A stretch of DNA of 64,000 nt from Bombella saccharophila. Lineage in GTDB: Bacteria > Pseudomonadota > Alphaproteobacteria > Acetobacterales > Acetobacteraceae. The position numbers and the translations under genes were made by a program. Under the pieces are notes generated by a model, which did no database searches, was not told the DNA's origin, and worked only from the letters and a program-made list of their open reading frames with translations. Positions 9,805 to 17,761 of the stretch are shown here, piece by piece (position 1 is the stretch's first letter; the number at the start of each line of letters is the position of its first letter). The stretch covers positions 329,266-393,265 of the forward strand of contig NZ_JANIDW010000003.1 in the NCBI RefSeq assembly GCF_026385475.1. The letters run 5' to 3'.

Positions 9805-10679
9805 AGAATGCCATGATGCCATACCTCATAGAGGGCGTGCGCCTAGGGTTAGAGCTTGCGAGCCAAAGTGTGGTGTTGCTTGTTTTAATACCCTTTATGG
9901 TATGGGTGACGGAGGATCTACCTGCTCTTCTGATAGGGCGTGCAGTAGCCCCATTGGGTAGTCGTTATCGGCGTTTCGGGCATTTTGGGCGGGAGATTTT
10001 ACGGCACGGTATTGATGTAGAAAGCGGGTTGATGCTGACGCTTGCCCTTTTAGCCCTGCTTATTTTAGCGGGGATGTCCTTTTTTACACCGTCCTGTTTA
10101 GGGCTGGTAGGGGCATGGCTTGCAGACCCGCTTTTGGTGGGGAGCCTCATTTTAACAGGGGCTTTATGGGCTGTGCCTGCTTATTTTGGGCAAGTAGTGC
10201 GGTGTTGGTTTGTTCTGTGTTTGATGGAATCTTTCCTCGTCCTTGCCGCACCGGGCGTGACGGGTTTTTTGGGGGTGCATCATCTCCTTATTGCCGCCCC
10301 CGGCTCTAGTTTGGCAGGGACAGCTTTATGCTGCGCTGTGGCATTGGCTCTCCTCACCCCTGTGCCGCGCCGTGAGGTTCTGGCTGCTGAGATGATAGAG
10401 CAGGCTTGGCCGCCTAGCCGTGCAGAGCGTGACCAAAAACAGAGGATTTTAGAGCTTTATCGCCTAGGCTGGGTGCTGCTTGTGGGGGATAGTCTTTTAC
10501 CGGTGCTATTCGGGCTGGAAGGGCTGGGAAGTGTGGCTGGTTTTATAGGGCGGTTTATGGGCGGGGTGGTGCTCATCCTTATAGGACGCTTTACAAGGGT
10601 GGATCGTTACAGGCGTTTTGTTGCGTTGCTCCTAGGTTTAGCTGGATTGATGGCTTTGGCTGGGAGATTTGCCGTATGA
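9801..10679 (+). CDS. HyfC/HycD/NuoH-like membrane subunit of Ehr-like complex
   Basis: A 292-residue polytopic membrane protein placed where HyfC (NuoH homologue) occurs in hydrogenase-4 operons. About eight hydrophobic helices are visible, with the NuoH-like acidic and basic loop EMIEQAWPPSRAERDQKQRILELYR between helices, matching the cytoplasmic loop of NuoH/EchB that touches the Fe-S small subunit. That makes it the likely anchor for the peripheral arm (genes at 12459 and 14911). It overlaps both neighbours by 4 bases (ATGA), showing tight translational coupling. Identity as HyfC-like is reasonable from order, size and loop. Confidence 0.65.
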   Translation: MKNAMMPYLIEGVRLGLELASQSVVLLVLIPFMVWVTEDLPALLIGRAVAPLGSRYRRFGHFGREILRHGIDVESGLMLTLALLALLILAGMSFFTPSCLGLVGAWLADPLLVGSLILTGALWAVPAYFGQVVRCWFVLCLMESFLVLAAPGVTGFLGVHHLLIAAPGSSLAGTALCCAVALALLTPVPRREVLAAEMIEQAWPPSRAERDQKQRILELYRLGWVLLVGDSLLPVLFGLEGLGSVAGFIGRFMGGVVLILIGRFTRVDRYRRFVALLLGLAGLMALAGRFAV

Positions 10680-11209
10680 TGACGGGCTTTGCCTGCGCTT
10701 TAGTGCTGGTCCTGATGTCCTTAGGGCGGGATGGCCGCTGGTTACCGCTTTATGGCATTGTTTGTGCGGTACTTGCGGGGACATCAGGGACGAGTTGGGT
10801 GGCAGTCTTATGTGTTCTTGTTTTGCCTATTGCTAATTTATTGCTGTGGGGGGTGGTACGGCATTTTACAGTTGGGCAAGGTCGTGTTGCTGCACGGGGG
10901 CGTGATGTGCTGCCGGTGGTCATGACGTTGTTATTACAATTTGTACTGGCTTTTTTTGGGGCAGGGTTGGGCTTGGTCCCTACATTTGGCATCGGGTTGG
11001 TCCTAGCCGGGTTATGTGCGGCGGTATGTGGGGAGGCTCTGTCCCAATTTTGTGGATTAGTGATGGCCGTGGATGGGCTGTTGGTTCTAGCGAGTATTTT
11101 GCCATCTTGGGGTGTGTTTGTGATGGGTTTAGCCCTATGGGGTGTGTTGGTGTTTTTGGCTTTGGTTTTGTTGCCGCGTTTAGCGTGGTGGCGTGTGGAG
11201 GATGATTAA
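10676..11209 (+). CDS. HyfE-like small membrane subunit of Ehr-like complex
   Basis: A 177-residue, almost wholly hydrophobic protein with about six membrane helices and one basic loop (GQGRVAARGRD). Size and position between a HyfC-like and a HyfF-like gene match HyfE, the hydrogenase-4 subunit related to the NuoK/MrpC region of complex I. Translation is coupled on both sides: ATGA with the upstream gene and TAATG with the downstream gene. There is no strong motif of its own, so the call depends on operon order. Confidence 0.55.
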   Translation: MMTGFACALVLVLMSLGRDGRWLPLYGIVCAVLAGTSGTSWVAVLCVLVLPIANLLLWGVVRHFTVGQGRVAARGRDVLPVVMTLLLQFVLAFFGAGLGLVPTFGIGLVLAGLCAAVCGEALSQFCGLVMAVDGLLVLASILPSWGVFVMGLALWGVLVFLALVLLPRLAWWRVEDD

Positions 11210-12462
11210 TGGCCCTTGTCGCTACAGCGTTTGCGCCGGGCTTATTCGCCTCGCCTATTTTACTGGGGCTATTTTGTTGGCCTTTTTTGGTAGTGTGGGT
11301 TCTCTGGGCTGCAAAACGACCAGAGGAAGCCGGGGCGATGGCGTGGCTTGGCGTGGGGTTGAGTATGCTGGCTTTGCTAGGGTGCTCCTCCCATATAAGT
11401 TGGGGGCAAGCGGTTTGTCTGGGGCTTGAATCCTGCATAGCTGTCATCATTTTGGCTGGGCGTAAGGGAGAGGCTCGCCTTCTTGATGAAAAGAATAAAA
11501 CGTCTTTTCGTAATGCTAGAGAGTTCTACATCCCATTTTTGGTGACGGGCTGTATTTTTATGGCTCTGCTGTTACGTCCGCCCTTAGCTGCGTTGTTTTT
11601 TGATGCTGCTGGGACGGTCTTATTGGCATGGTGGGATGGGCGTGCCACAAGGCGTGCTATGCCTGCGTGGGAGGTTGTCCGCTTACGGTTAAGTGGTGTG
11701 GTGCTAGCCAGTGTAGGGTTAGTCGTTATGCGTGGGGGGAGTATATTCGCCACGACGGGAAGTGCCATGCAGGTTGGACAAGTCATGGCGCTAACGGGGC
11801 TGTGTATGATGGCTGGGCTAGGTACTATGGTCTCTAGCCGGGCAGAGTTGGCTTTGTTGGATGCTGGGTTACGCTTTATCCCGCTCTTTTTGCTGCCTTT
11901 AGTGGTGGTTACCCCACTGGCACGGTCTTTAATGGTTCTTGCTGGGCTTTTAGCCCTTGGGAGTGTGGCTGTAAGCAGGCGGGGGCGTGTCTCTTTATTA
12001 TCATGGATGATCGGCTTTGGTGTGCTGGCTGTCGGGACAGGGCAGATGGTGGTGCTTTTATTGCTCTATAGTGCAGTCTTATTAGCGGCATCTTTGCGTG
12101 TGGCGTGCGAGAGGGTATCCGTTACCAGTGTAGGGGCAGGGCATAACAAGCTGCCTCCCGGAGGGTTAGCGGTCTTACCGATGCAAATGGCCTTGCCACT
12201 CCTTATGGTGGTGTTAGTGGTGCTGGCATCTTTGTTAAGGCCCTTTGCTTTAGGTGGGCTGTTTTTGTGCCTATTGGCAGGATTGTGGGGGTTGGAGCTG
12301 GAGACCTTGCCACGGACTTTAATAGTCGTATGGCGGTGGGGTGATATTCTTATAAAAGGGCTTTTATTGCTTTTAGGAGCGTTAGCATTATTGGGGGTTG
12401 TTTTATTAGCCACAGGTCTCATCCCAGAGCCTGTCCCCTTTACCATGAAAGGGCCCGTATGA
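11209..12462 (+). CDS. HyfF-like (antiporter-type) membrane subunit of Ehr-like complex
   Basis: A 417-residue polytopic membrane protein placed as HyfF is in hydrogenase-4 operons, where it is a NuoN/NuoM-type subunit. About a dozen hydrophobic helices are visible with one charged loop near residues 85-105 (RKGEARLLDEKNKTSFRNAR). The usual antiporter signature with a helix lysine followed by HxWLPDAH is not visible, and the remaining lysines lie in loops or at helix ends. It starts one base into the stop of the upstream gene and overlaps the large-subunit gene by 4 bases. Whether it still moves protons is doubtful; the subunit assignment is from context. Confidence 0.55.
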   Translation: MALVATAFAPGLFASPILLGLFCWPFLVVWVLWAAKRPEEAGAMAWLGVGLSMLALLGCSSHISWGQAVCLGLESCIAVIILAGRKGEARLLDEKNKTSFRNAREFYIPFLVTGCIFMALLLRPPLAALFFDAAGTVLLAWWDGRATRRAMPAWEVVRLRLSGVVLASVGLVVMRGGSIFATTGSAMQVGQVMALTGLCMMAGLGTMVSSRAELALLDAGLRFIPLFLLPLVVVTPLARSLMVLAGLLALGSVAVSRRGRVSLLSWMIGFGVLAVGTGQMVVLLLLYSAVLLAASLRVACERVSVTSVGAGHNKLPPGGLAVLPMQMALPLLMVVLVVLASLLRPFALGGLFLCLLAGLWGLELETLPRTLIVVWRWGDILIKGLLLLLGALALLGVVLLATGLIPEPVPFTMKGPV

Positions 12463-13898
12463 TGGTAGAAGCCCCCATCTTGGAGGGAGGGGAACGGGTA
12501 GGGCTGTTCCATTACTGTGTATCCGCGTCAGGCTGGTTACATTTCCTCCAACAAAATGAACGTAGAGTGGCTTTATTGGCCTTTTGGGCCGATGAGGCTT
12601 GGGCAACAGCTTTGTTCCTATGTGCGGGGGAGCAACCTTTGCTGGTGAGTACGGCTATAGAGCAGGGGCATTATCAAGCTGTGTCGCCTTATTTTCCCGC
12701 AGCACAATGGGGCGAGCGCATGGCGCGGGATTTATGGGGGGTGGAAGCATGGTCCGCTCGGGATGATAGCCCTGCCCTTGATGATGGTAGTTGGTTTTTG
12801 ACAACACCATTAGCCACGCACCCATTGCCTGTAGCTGATGGGGGAGGGCAGCCGTTGCCTGCGTGTCGGATGGAGCCATCACAGACGCAAGTGCCGGGTT
12901 TGTTGGCGATTGATTATGCTCTCTCTGAAGGTGTGATGCAGCAAATAGAGGTGCAGATTGCTGCTGGGCATCGCGGTGTGCTCTCCCGTTTGATAGGTTT
13001 GAGCCCTCAAGAAGCATTGCCGCTGATAAGCCGCATCACTGCAAGTGGGTTTGTGTCACACCCTTTGGCCTTTGTAAGGGCGTTAGAGCAAGCAGAAGGC
13101 CGTCGCCCTAACCCGCAAGAGCGGGATAGACGTCTTATTCTGCTGGAGGTGGAGCGCATCGGGGCACATCTTTTTGACCTCCGGCAAATAGCGCATTCTG
13201 TTGGAGGTGGGTTGATCGCAAGCTTATGCGATCATGCGCGGGAAGCTCTTGCTGCATTATGTGAGGAATATGGTCTGTCCCGACGTTTGACCGATAGTAT
13301 CGTGCTAGAGCGAGCGTCTGAAGAGACAGGAATTTTACCTTTTGTACAGGCCTTATTATTGATGGTGCGCCCCCGCCTTATGCAGATCAAACAGGTCATG
13401 GGTGTATTGGATAACCGGCTGAAAAATAGTGCTATCATCCCTACTGGGCTGGCATGGGAGTACGCTTTGGGCGGGGTGGTTGGCCGGGCTAGTGGGCGGT
13501 ATGTGGATTTCCGCCTGATGGATGAAGGTATGCGCGTGCAGGCTTTAGGTGGTGCGAGGCGGCATGAAGGTGATGCCTGGGCACGGTATCGCCAGCGCAT
13601 TGTAGAATGTGAGGAATCGCTTCGTATTATGGAGCAGATTGTCGCATCATTTGGGCAAGATAGTGGGGGGGAGGTTATCCCGCGCACAGATGAAGGGCTT
13701 GGCGTTGCGGAGGGTGCGTATGGGGACGTATGGTACCATCTTCAGCTTGAAGCAGGGCGTATTACAAAGATACAGATACGCGACCCCGTTTTGCCCCTTC
13801 TGGCTGTTTTGGGAACAGTGCTGGAAGGACAACCGCCAGAAGAGGTGGAGGTGATGTTAACGTCTCTTGGTATTTCGCCCGCTGGTGCTGCGTTGTGA
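12459..13898 (+). CDS. Ehr-like large subunit (HyfG/NuoCD-like) without Ni-binding cysteines
   Basis: A 479-residue fusion of a NuoC-like N-terminal domain (residues 1-110, with YFPAAQWGERMARDLWGVEA matching the NuoC signature) and a NuoD/hydrogenase-large-subunit domain (residues 150-479). Functional group 4 hydrogenases hold Ni-Fe with two CxxC motifs. Here the N-terminal site after HRG (171-173) reads RITASGFVSH (192-201), with Thr194 and Gly197 in place of cysteines, and the C-terminal site reads SLGISPAG (469-476). No CxxC occurs anywhere in the protein. It therefore cannot bind the Ni-Fe centre and resembles the Ehr group and complex I, where this fold forms a quinone or other site. The 3' end overlaps the convergent kinase gene by 42 bases. 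Confidence 0.82.
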   Translation: MMVEAPILEGGERVGLFHYCVSASGWLHFLQQNERRVALLAFWADEAWATALFLCAGEQPLLVSTAIEQGHYQAVSPYFPAAQWGERMARDLWGVEAWSARDDSPALDDGSWFLTTPLATHPLPVADGGGQPLPACRMEPSQTQVPGLLAIDYALSEGVMQQIEVQIAAGHRGVLSRLIGLSPQEALPLISRITASGFVSHPLAFVRALEQAEGRRPNPQERDRRLILLEVERIGAHLFDLRQIAHSVGGGLIASLCDHAREALAALCEEYGLSRRLTDSIVLERASEETGILPFVQALLLMVRPRLMQIKQVMGVLDNRLKNSAIIPTGLAWEYALGGVVGRASGRYVDFRLMDEGMRVQALGGARRHEGDAWARYRQRIVECEESLRIMEQIVASFGQDSGGEVIPRTDEGLGVAEGAYGDVWYHLQLEAGRITKIQIRDPVLPLLAVLGTVLEGQPPEEVEVMLTSLGISPAGAAL

Positions 13899-14828
13899 TG
13901 GGGTTGATGGGGCTACCGGTTGTGGGGGGGCAATAATTTTTAAGAGGGTTGGTGCGCTTGTAATGCGCAGTGGCGTTACCCCGCGAAAATCTCCATCACT
14001 TTGGGCAGGGATGGGACTGGTGTGATCACAGATAATTGTCTCTCCGGTAAGGATGGTAAAAGCGGGGTTGGAGGAAGGGCGTCGTTTAAGCCGCATCATG
14101 ATCATCTGCCAGATGATAAGCAACGGGTTAAGCCGGTGGAGGAGCAAAACAGAAAATGCGGGTTGGTGATGGAGATTATGGTGGAAGAGCGCAAATGGTC
14201 CCCCATAAAGCCGCCCTTTGGAAATGATGCTTAAAACAGTGCGATGAGAGATGCCATCGACACGTGTTTTAAAAGGCGGAAGGGGGCGGGAGAGGGCAAG
14301 CTGTAAGGCTGCAATAACATAAGCTACGCGCCCTGTGTGTTTTTTGAGCATCGGTGAGAGATTTTGGACAATCCACCCATCTAGCCCAACCCCTGCCATT
14401 TGGAGAAATAAGGTTGGGGTTGTTTGTTCAGCCGTTGTGATTTGACCAGGCCAAACAGTTCGTCTCGTGCCACGGGCGAGGAGGGCTGCATTTTCAGCAT
14501 CATCAAAGGGAATATGAAGCTCCCGCGCTAAGACATTAGCCGAGCCAATTGGCCAGAGCGCAAGAGCGCAAGGAGCCTTCATCATCGCTTGGGCAATTTC
14601 GGCAATGGTGCCATCGCCGCCGCCAGCAATGATGATATCTGGTGTATTGCGGGCAAGATAGCTTCGGACAATCTCGGTACTATGTCCTTGGCGGCGGGTG
14701 AGTTCCACCTGCACGTCACATCCTATATGCTCAAGCTGTTGAACAAAATTGGTGAGTCTTTGTTCCGTATAATGACCAGCAGTTGGATTGACCACCAGTA
14801 GGAGATGACGGCCGGCTGATTGACTCAT
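13857..14828 (-). CDS. Diacylglycerol kinase / lipid kinase family protein (YegS-like)
   Basis: A 323-residue member of the diacylglycerol/sphingosine kinase catalytic family (DAGK_cat), which phosphorylates lipid hydroxyls with ATP. The sequence shows LLVVNPTAGH at the N-terminus, the nucleotide-binding GGGDGTIAEIAQ (residues 69-80), PIGSANVLARELHIP in the position of the usual PxGTxNDxAR, and GVGLDGWIV. The substrate cannot be told from sequence; diacylglycerol, a sphingoid base or phosphatidylglycerol are all possible. It is inverted between the large- and small-subunit genes of the Ehr-like complex, and its last 42 bases overlap the large-subunit gene on the other strand. The 82-base gap upstream is shared with the divergent small-subunit gene. 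Confidence 0.82.
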   Translation of the reverse strand: MSQSAGRHLLLVVNPTAGHYTEQRLTNFVQQLEHIGCDVQVELTRRQGHSTEIVRSYLARNTPDIIIAGGGDGTIAEIAQAMMKAPCALALWPIGSANVLARELHIPFDDAENAALLARGTRRTVWPGQITTAEQTTPTLFLQMAGVGLDGWIVQNLSPMLKKHTGRVAYVIAALQLALSRPLPPFKTRVDGISHRTVLSIISKGRLYGGPFALFHHNLHHQPAFSVLLLHRLNPLLIIWQMIMMRLKRRPSSNPAFTILTGETIICDHTSPIPAQSDGDFRGVTPLRITSAPTLLKIIAPPQPVAPSTPSQRSTSGRNTKRR

Positions 14829-14843
14829 GAGCGGGGACTTCCT

Positions 14844-14871
14844 TTGGGGACGAGATAATTGAGTGTATAAG
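14844..14871 (+). promoter_or_regulatory. Possible promoter for the Ehr-like small subunit
   Basis: TTGGGG at 14844-14849 and TATAAG at 14866-14871 are separated by 16 bases and lie 40 bases upstream of the ATG at 14911, within the short gap between the divergent kinase gene and the small-subunit gene. A separate promoter is expected because the inverted kinase gene cuts the small subunit off from the operon promoter. It is seen only as a weak sigma-70-like match. Confidence 0.3.
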
Positions 14872-14910
14872 GGGAGTCTACACGTTGTTTTGCAGGAGAG
14901 CGAATATAGA

Positions 14911-15429
14911 ATGGAATTGGCACCTTTGACGATGGTCCTCGCTTTCTTGGATGTACAAAAATGGCGGCCTCATGCCAAACAACGTAGTGGACGGTCTATC
15001 CGGCTCTTTACTTTGGAAACAGGCAGTTGTGAAGGCTGTGCAAGGGAGTTGATCACTCTGGGAGGCAGTGCCTATCCGCTGGAGGGGAGTGGCTTTGAGC
15101 GCGTACAACACCCTCAAGATGCTGATTGGTTGCTCGTAACAGGGGCAGTGACGCGCTCTAGCGCGGGGGGATTAGCCAGCGCGTGGGAGGCTATGCCCCC
15201 CGGGCGCAGCCTGATTGCTATAGGGGATTGCGCTTATAATGGCGGGCTGTGGGGAAGTAACTATACAACGCTAGGTGGGATTGCTGCCCTTAGCCGTGTA
15301 TATAGCACTATCCCCGGTTGCCCGCCTTCACCAGAGGCTATTCTTCACGCCTTGGTGGAATTAGCAGAGGGCGGGTCATCCTCTACAGTCTCCCATGAAT
15401 CCTCTGCCTCGCGGCGTAGCCGCCAATAA
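14911..15429 (+). CDS. Ehr-like small subunit (HyfI/HycG/NuoB-like), [4Fe-4S] protein
   Basis: The small, electron-carrying subunit of a hydrogenase-like or complex-I-like module. Counting from the ATG at 14911 (172 residues), Cys40 and Cys43 (TGSCEGC), Cys107 (IGDCAYNGG) and Cys137 (IPGCPPSP) form the four-ligand set of the N2-type proximal [4Fe-4S] cluster in NuoB/HycG. All four are intact, unlike the Ni ligands of the partner large subunit. A GTG at 14863 would extend the ORF by 16 residues, but AGGAG at 14894-14898 favours 14911. The 3' end overlaps the convergent pssA by 85 bases, and the Ser/Arg-rich tail looks non-conserved. No ferredoxin-like HyfH subunit lies nearby. Confidence 0.82.
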   Translation: MELAPLTMVLAFLDVQKWRPHAKQRSGRSIRLFTLETGSCEGCARELITLGGSAYPLEGSGFERVQHPQDADWLLVTGAVTRSSAGGLASAWEAMPPGRSLIAIGDCAYNGGLWGSNYTTLGGIAALSRVYSTIPGCPPSPEAILHALVELAEGGSSSTVSHESSASRRSRQ

Positions 15430-16211
15430 GAACGGCGTGAGAGAGGGATCATAATAAGGTAAAGTATGCCCGCAGCGGCTAAGGCCCCCCAGGGCTCTGC
15501 GATCAGAATGGCTGCATAAGCGCCCGTGCCGACCAGCATAGGCAGAATATAGCGGGAGGGGACCTTGAAGTTCTTAAACGACCAAATAGGCAAGGTCGAG
15601 ACAAGGAGGAACGCCGTTACAATCAAGCAGGTAGCGGCCAACCACGGGGAGTGAGCAAAACGAGCAACCCCCTCTAAGTGGTTGCGATGGGCTTCTAACC
15701 CCAAAAAGACGGGGAAAAGAGCAAGTCCCGCCCCGGCAGGGGCCGGCACACCGGAGAAGAAGTTAGCGGCATATTCCGGCGCGGTATCATCATCCAAAGC
15801 AGAATTAAACCGTGCAAGGCGTAAGGCCATGCATACGGTGAATAAAATGAAAGGGATGAAGGAGAGCCGCTCTGTCGCAGGTAAGGCCCATAGCATGAGG
15901 ATAAAGGGCGGGACGACACCAAAACACACAAAGTCCGAAAGGCTATCAAACTCCGCCCCAAAACGGGATGTCCCTTTTAAGAGGCGGGCAATGCGGCCAT
16001 CTAGCCCATCCATACAAGCGGCGATGAGCAAAGCCGCTGCTGCGTGGGTGAAGTGCCCCGTCATGGAGAACTTAATCGCGCTTAGCCCCGCGCAGAGGCC
16101 GAGCATGGTAAGGATGTTCGGCACTAGGCGATTGAAGGAACGGCCATGAACACGGCGGCGTTTGCGCCGGTAACGGCGGACCATGATTTTACCAGATGTA
16201 GGTTTTTGCAT
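15345..16211 (-). CDS. pssA: CDP-diacylglycerol-serine O-phosphatidyltransferase
   Basis: PssA condenses CDP-diacylglycerol with serine to give phosphatidylserine, which the adjacent psd product decarboxylates to phosphatidylethanolamine. The CDP-alcohol phosphotransferase motif is clear: DGLDGRIARLLKGTSRFGAE followed by FDSLSD, with all metal-binding aspartates present, and several membrane helices follow. An upstream in-frame start at 16253 would overlap psd by 32 bases; the ATG at 16211, ten bases after the psd stop, is preferred. The basic RRYRRKRRR segment near the N-terminus is typical of type II PssA. The 3' end overlaps the convergent Ehr-like small-subunit gene by 85 bases. Confidence 0.93.
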   Translation of the reverse strand: MQKPTSGKIMVRRYRRKRRRVHGRSFNRLVPNILTMLGLCAGLSAIKFSMTGHFTHAAAALLIAACMDGLDGRIARLLKGTSRFGAEFDSLSDFVCFGVVPPFILMLWALPATERLSFIPFILFTVCMALRLARFNSALDDDTAPEYAANFFSGVPAPAGAGLALFPVFLGLEAHRNHLEGVARFAHSPWLAATCLIVTAFLLVSTLPIWSFKNFKVPSRYILPMLVGTGAYAAILIAEPWGALAAAGILYLIMIPLSRRSYWRLRREAEDSWETVEDDPPSANSTKA

Positions 16212-16221
16212 GGCGAACTCG

Positions 16222-16911
16222 TTAGAGCCGTGCGATGATGGTTTCACCACCAATCATCGTCTGCCCTTCTAAGACTTCAGGGGTGATGCCGGGGGGAAGG
16301 TAGATATCCGTGCGGGAGCCAAAGCGGATGAGACCGAAAAGCTCGCCCGCTTTTACGCGCTCACCTTCTTGCACATTACAGAGGATACGCCGTGCGATGA
16401 GGCCAGCAATTTGGACAACGGCAAGCTGACGGCCATCATCAAGTGTAATACGCAGCTCGTTCCGCTCATTATGCTCGGAGGCTTTATCTAAGCTGGCATT
16501 GAGGAACCGGCCTGCATGATAGGCAATTTTAGAGACAGTCCCGCTAACGGGCATACGATTTACATGGACATCTAAGACAGAGAGGAAGGTAGAAACCCGC
16601 CATACGGGGGCATTGCCCATCTCCAAAGCAGCTGGAGGTGCAACAAGAGAAACGCCCGTTACGCGACCATCAGCACTAGAGAGGACGAGATTATCCCCCT
16701 GTGGGGATGTTCTGCGTGGGTTGCGGAAGAAATAGAGGCAGAAGCCCGTAAAGGCGAATCCGGCCGTGCCTACCGCACGGGTGAGACGCCACGGTGTCAG
16801 CCGCCCGAGAATGGCTGTCAGCAGGCCCGCTGTCAGGAATGGAGTAGCCGCACGGTGGGGCGGCGCAAGAACGAGTTTGAATGATTTGATGAGTGACATA
16901 TCATTACTCAT
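16222..16911 (-). CDS. psd: Phosphatidylserine decarboxylase proenzyme (short form)
   Basis: Psd turns phosphatidylserine into phosphatidylethanolamine at the inner membrane, using a pyruvoyl group made by self-cleavage. The 229-residue protein is the short PSD-A form common in alphaproteobacteria, with an N-terminal membrane stretch (about residues 44-62), DVHVNRMPVSG in the core, and the cleavage motif RFGSR in which Gly198-Ser199 is the expected cut. It lies directly upstream of pssA, so the two enzymes of the pathway are cotranscribed in reverse of reaction order. No anomalies. Confidence 0.94.
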   Translation of the reverse strand: MSNDMSLIKSFKLVLAPPHRAATPFLTAGLLTAILGRLTPWRLTRAVGTAGFAFTGFCLYFFRNPRRTSPQGDNLVLSSADGRVTGVSLVAPPAALEMGNAPVWRVSTFLSVLDVHVNRMPVSGTVSKIAYHAGRFLNASLDKASEHNERNELRITLDDGRQLAVVQIAGLIARRILCNVQEGERVKAGELFGLIRFGSRTDIYLPPGITPEVLEGQTMIGGETIIARL

Positions 16912-17041
16912 ACGTCACCTATCGGGTGGGTCAAGTCTTTCTATGAGGTACGCTGCATAAAACAATGGTGGAGCGGGTGTTGTCACCTAGGGAGGCGACA
17001 TCCATTTTAAGGGCTGATGGTTTTGGAGAGGTAAGGGCCTT

Positions 17042-17752
17042 ATGACGGTAGAGATTAAGCCGCTTTGCGCGTTTAAAGATAATTATGTGTGGTGTGTGCG
17101 TCAGAGTGCGACCATGCCTTGGGTGGTGATTGACCCTGGCGAGGCGGCCCCTGTGATGACCTTGTTGGGAGAGCAGCCTCCCGCTGCCATTTTACTAACG
17201 CATCATCATAATGATCATATCGGTGGGGTGGCGGTATTGCGGGAGCGTTATCATGCGCCCATTTATGGCCCTGCTGATATTGCCGAGATTGATCATCCCT
17301 TAAAGGGTGGGGAGAAGCTCTCATTAGCGGGGCTGAGCTTCCATGTTTTTGCAACGCCGGGGCATACGCTGGATCATCTTTGTTATGAGCTAGAAGGGGA
17401 GCATCCTGCCCTTTTTAGTGGGGATACGCTCTTTAGCGGGGGGAGTGGTCGCCTCTTTGAGGGCACAGCCGAGCAGCTTTTTAAAAGCTTTCGGCAGTTT
17501 GATGCCCTCCCTGATGAGACCATGTTATGCCCCGGTCATGAATATACGCAGGGTAATTTAAAGTTCATCGCCTCTCTTGGGCAGGATAGCCCTGCCTTTC
17601 AGGCGCGTGTGGCGGAGGTTGCCCGTCTGCGCGAGGCTGGGCGGCCATCTGTCCCAGTAACGTTAGGGGTAGAGCGGCAGACAAACCCTTTCCTTACCGC
17701 TCCATCGGTAGAGGCCTTAGCGCAGTTACGACAGCAGAAGGACCAATTCTAA
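17042..17752 (+). CDS. gloB: Hydroxyacylglutathione hydrolase (glyoxalase II)
   Basis: Glyoxalase II hydrolyses S-D-lactoylglutathione to D-lactate and glutathione, the second step of methylglyoxal detoxification. The 236-residue metallo-beta-lactamase-fold protein shows the binuclear metal motif THHHNDHIGG, then ATPGHTLDH, FSGDTLFSGGSGRLFEG and CPGHEYT, all in order. The C-terminal substrate-binding domain is present. A purine-rich stretch (GAGAGGTAAGGG) precedes the ATG. It stands alone on the plus strand, converging with nadC across a 9-base gap. Confidence 0.94.
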   Translation: MTVEIKPLCAFKDNYVWCVRQSATMPWVVIDPGEAAPVMTLLGEQPPAAILLTHHHNDHIGGVAVLRERYHAPIYGPADIAEIDHPLKGGEKLSLAGLSFHVFATPGHTLDHLCYELEGEHPALFSGDTLFSGGSGRLFEGTAEQLFKSFRQFDALPDETMLCPGHEYTQGNLKFIASLGQDSPAFQARVAEVARLREAGRPSVPVTLGVERQTNPFLTAPSVEALAQLRQQKDQF

Positions 17753-17761
17753 CAAAAGGGG

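Noticed and set aside
8506..15429. Functional group 4 [NiFe] hydrogenase or formate hydrogenlyase
   Set aside because: The large subunit has none of the four nickel-ligand cysteines, and no hyp, formate dehydrogenase or ferredoxin-type subunit is encoded nearby.
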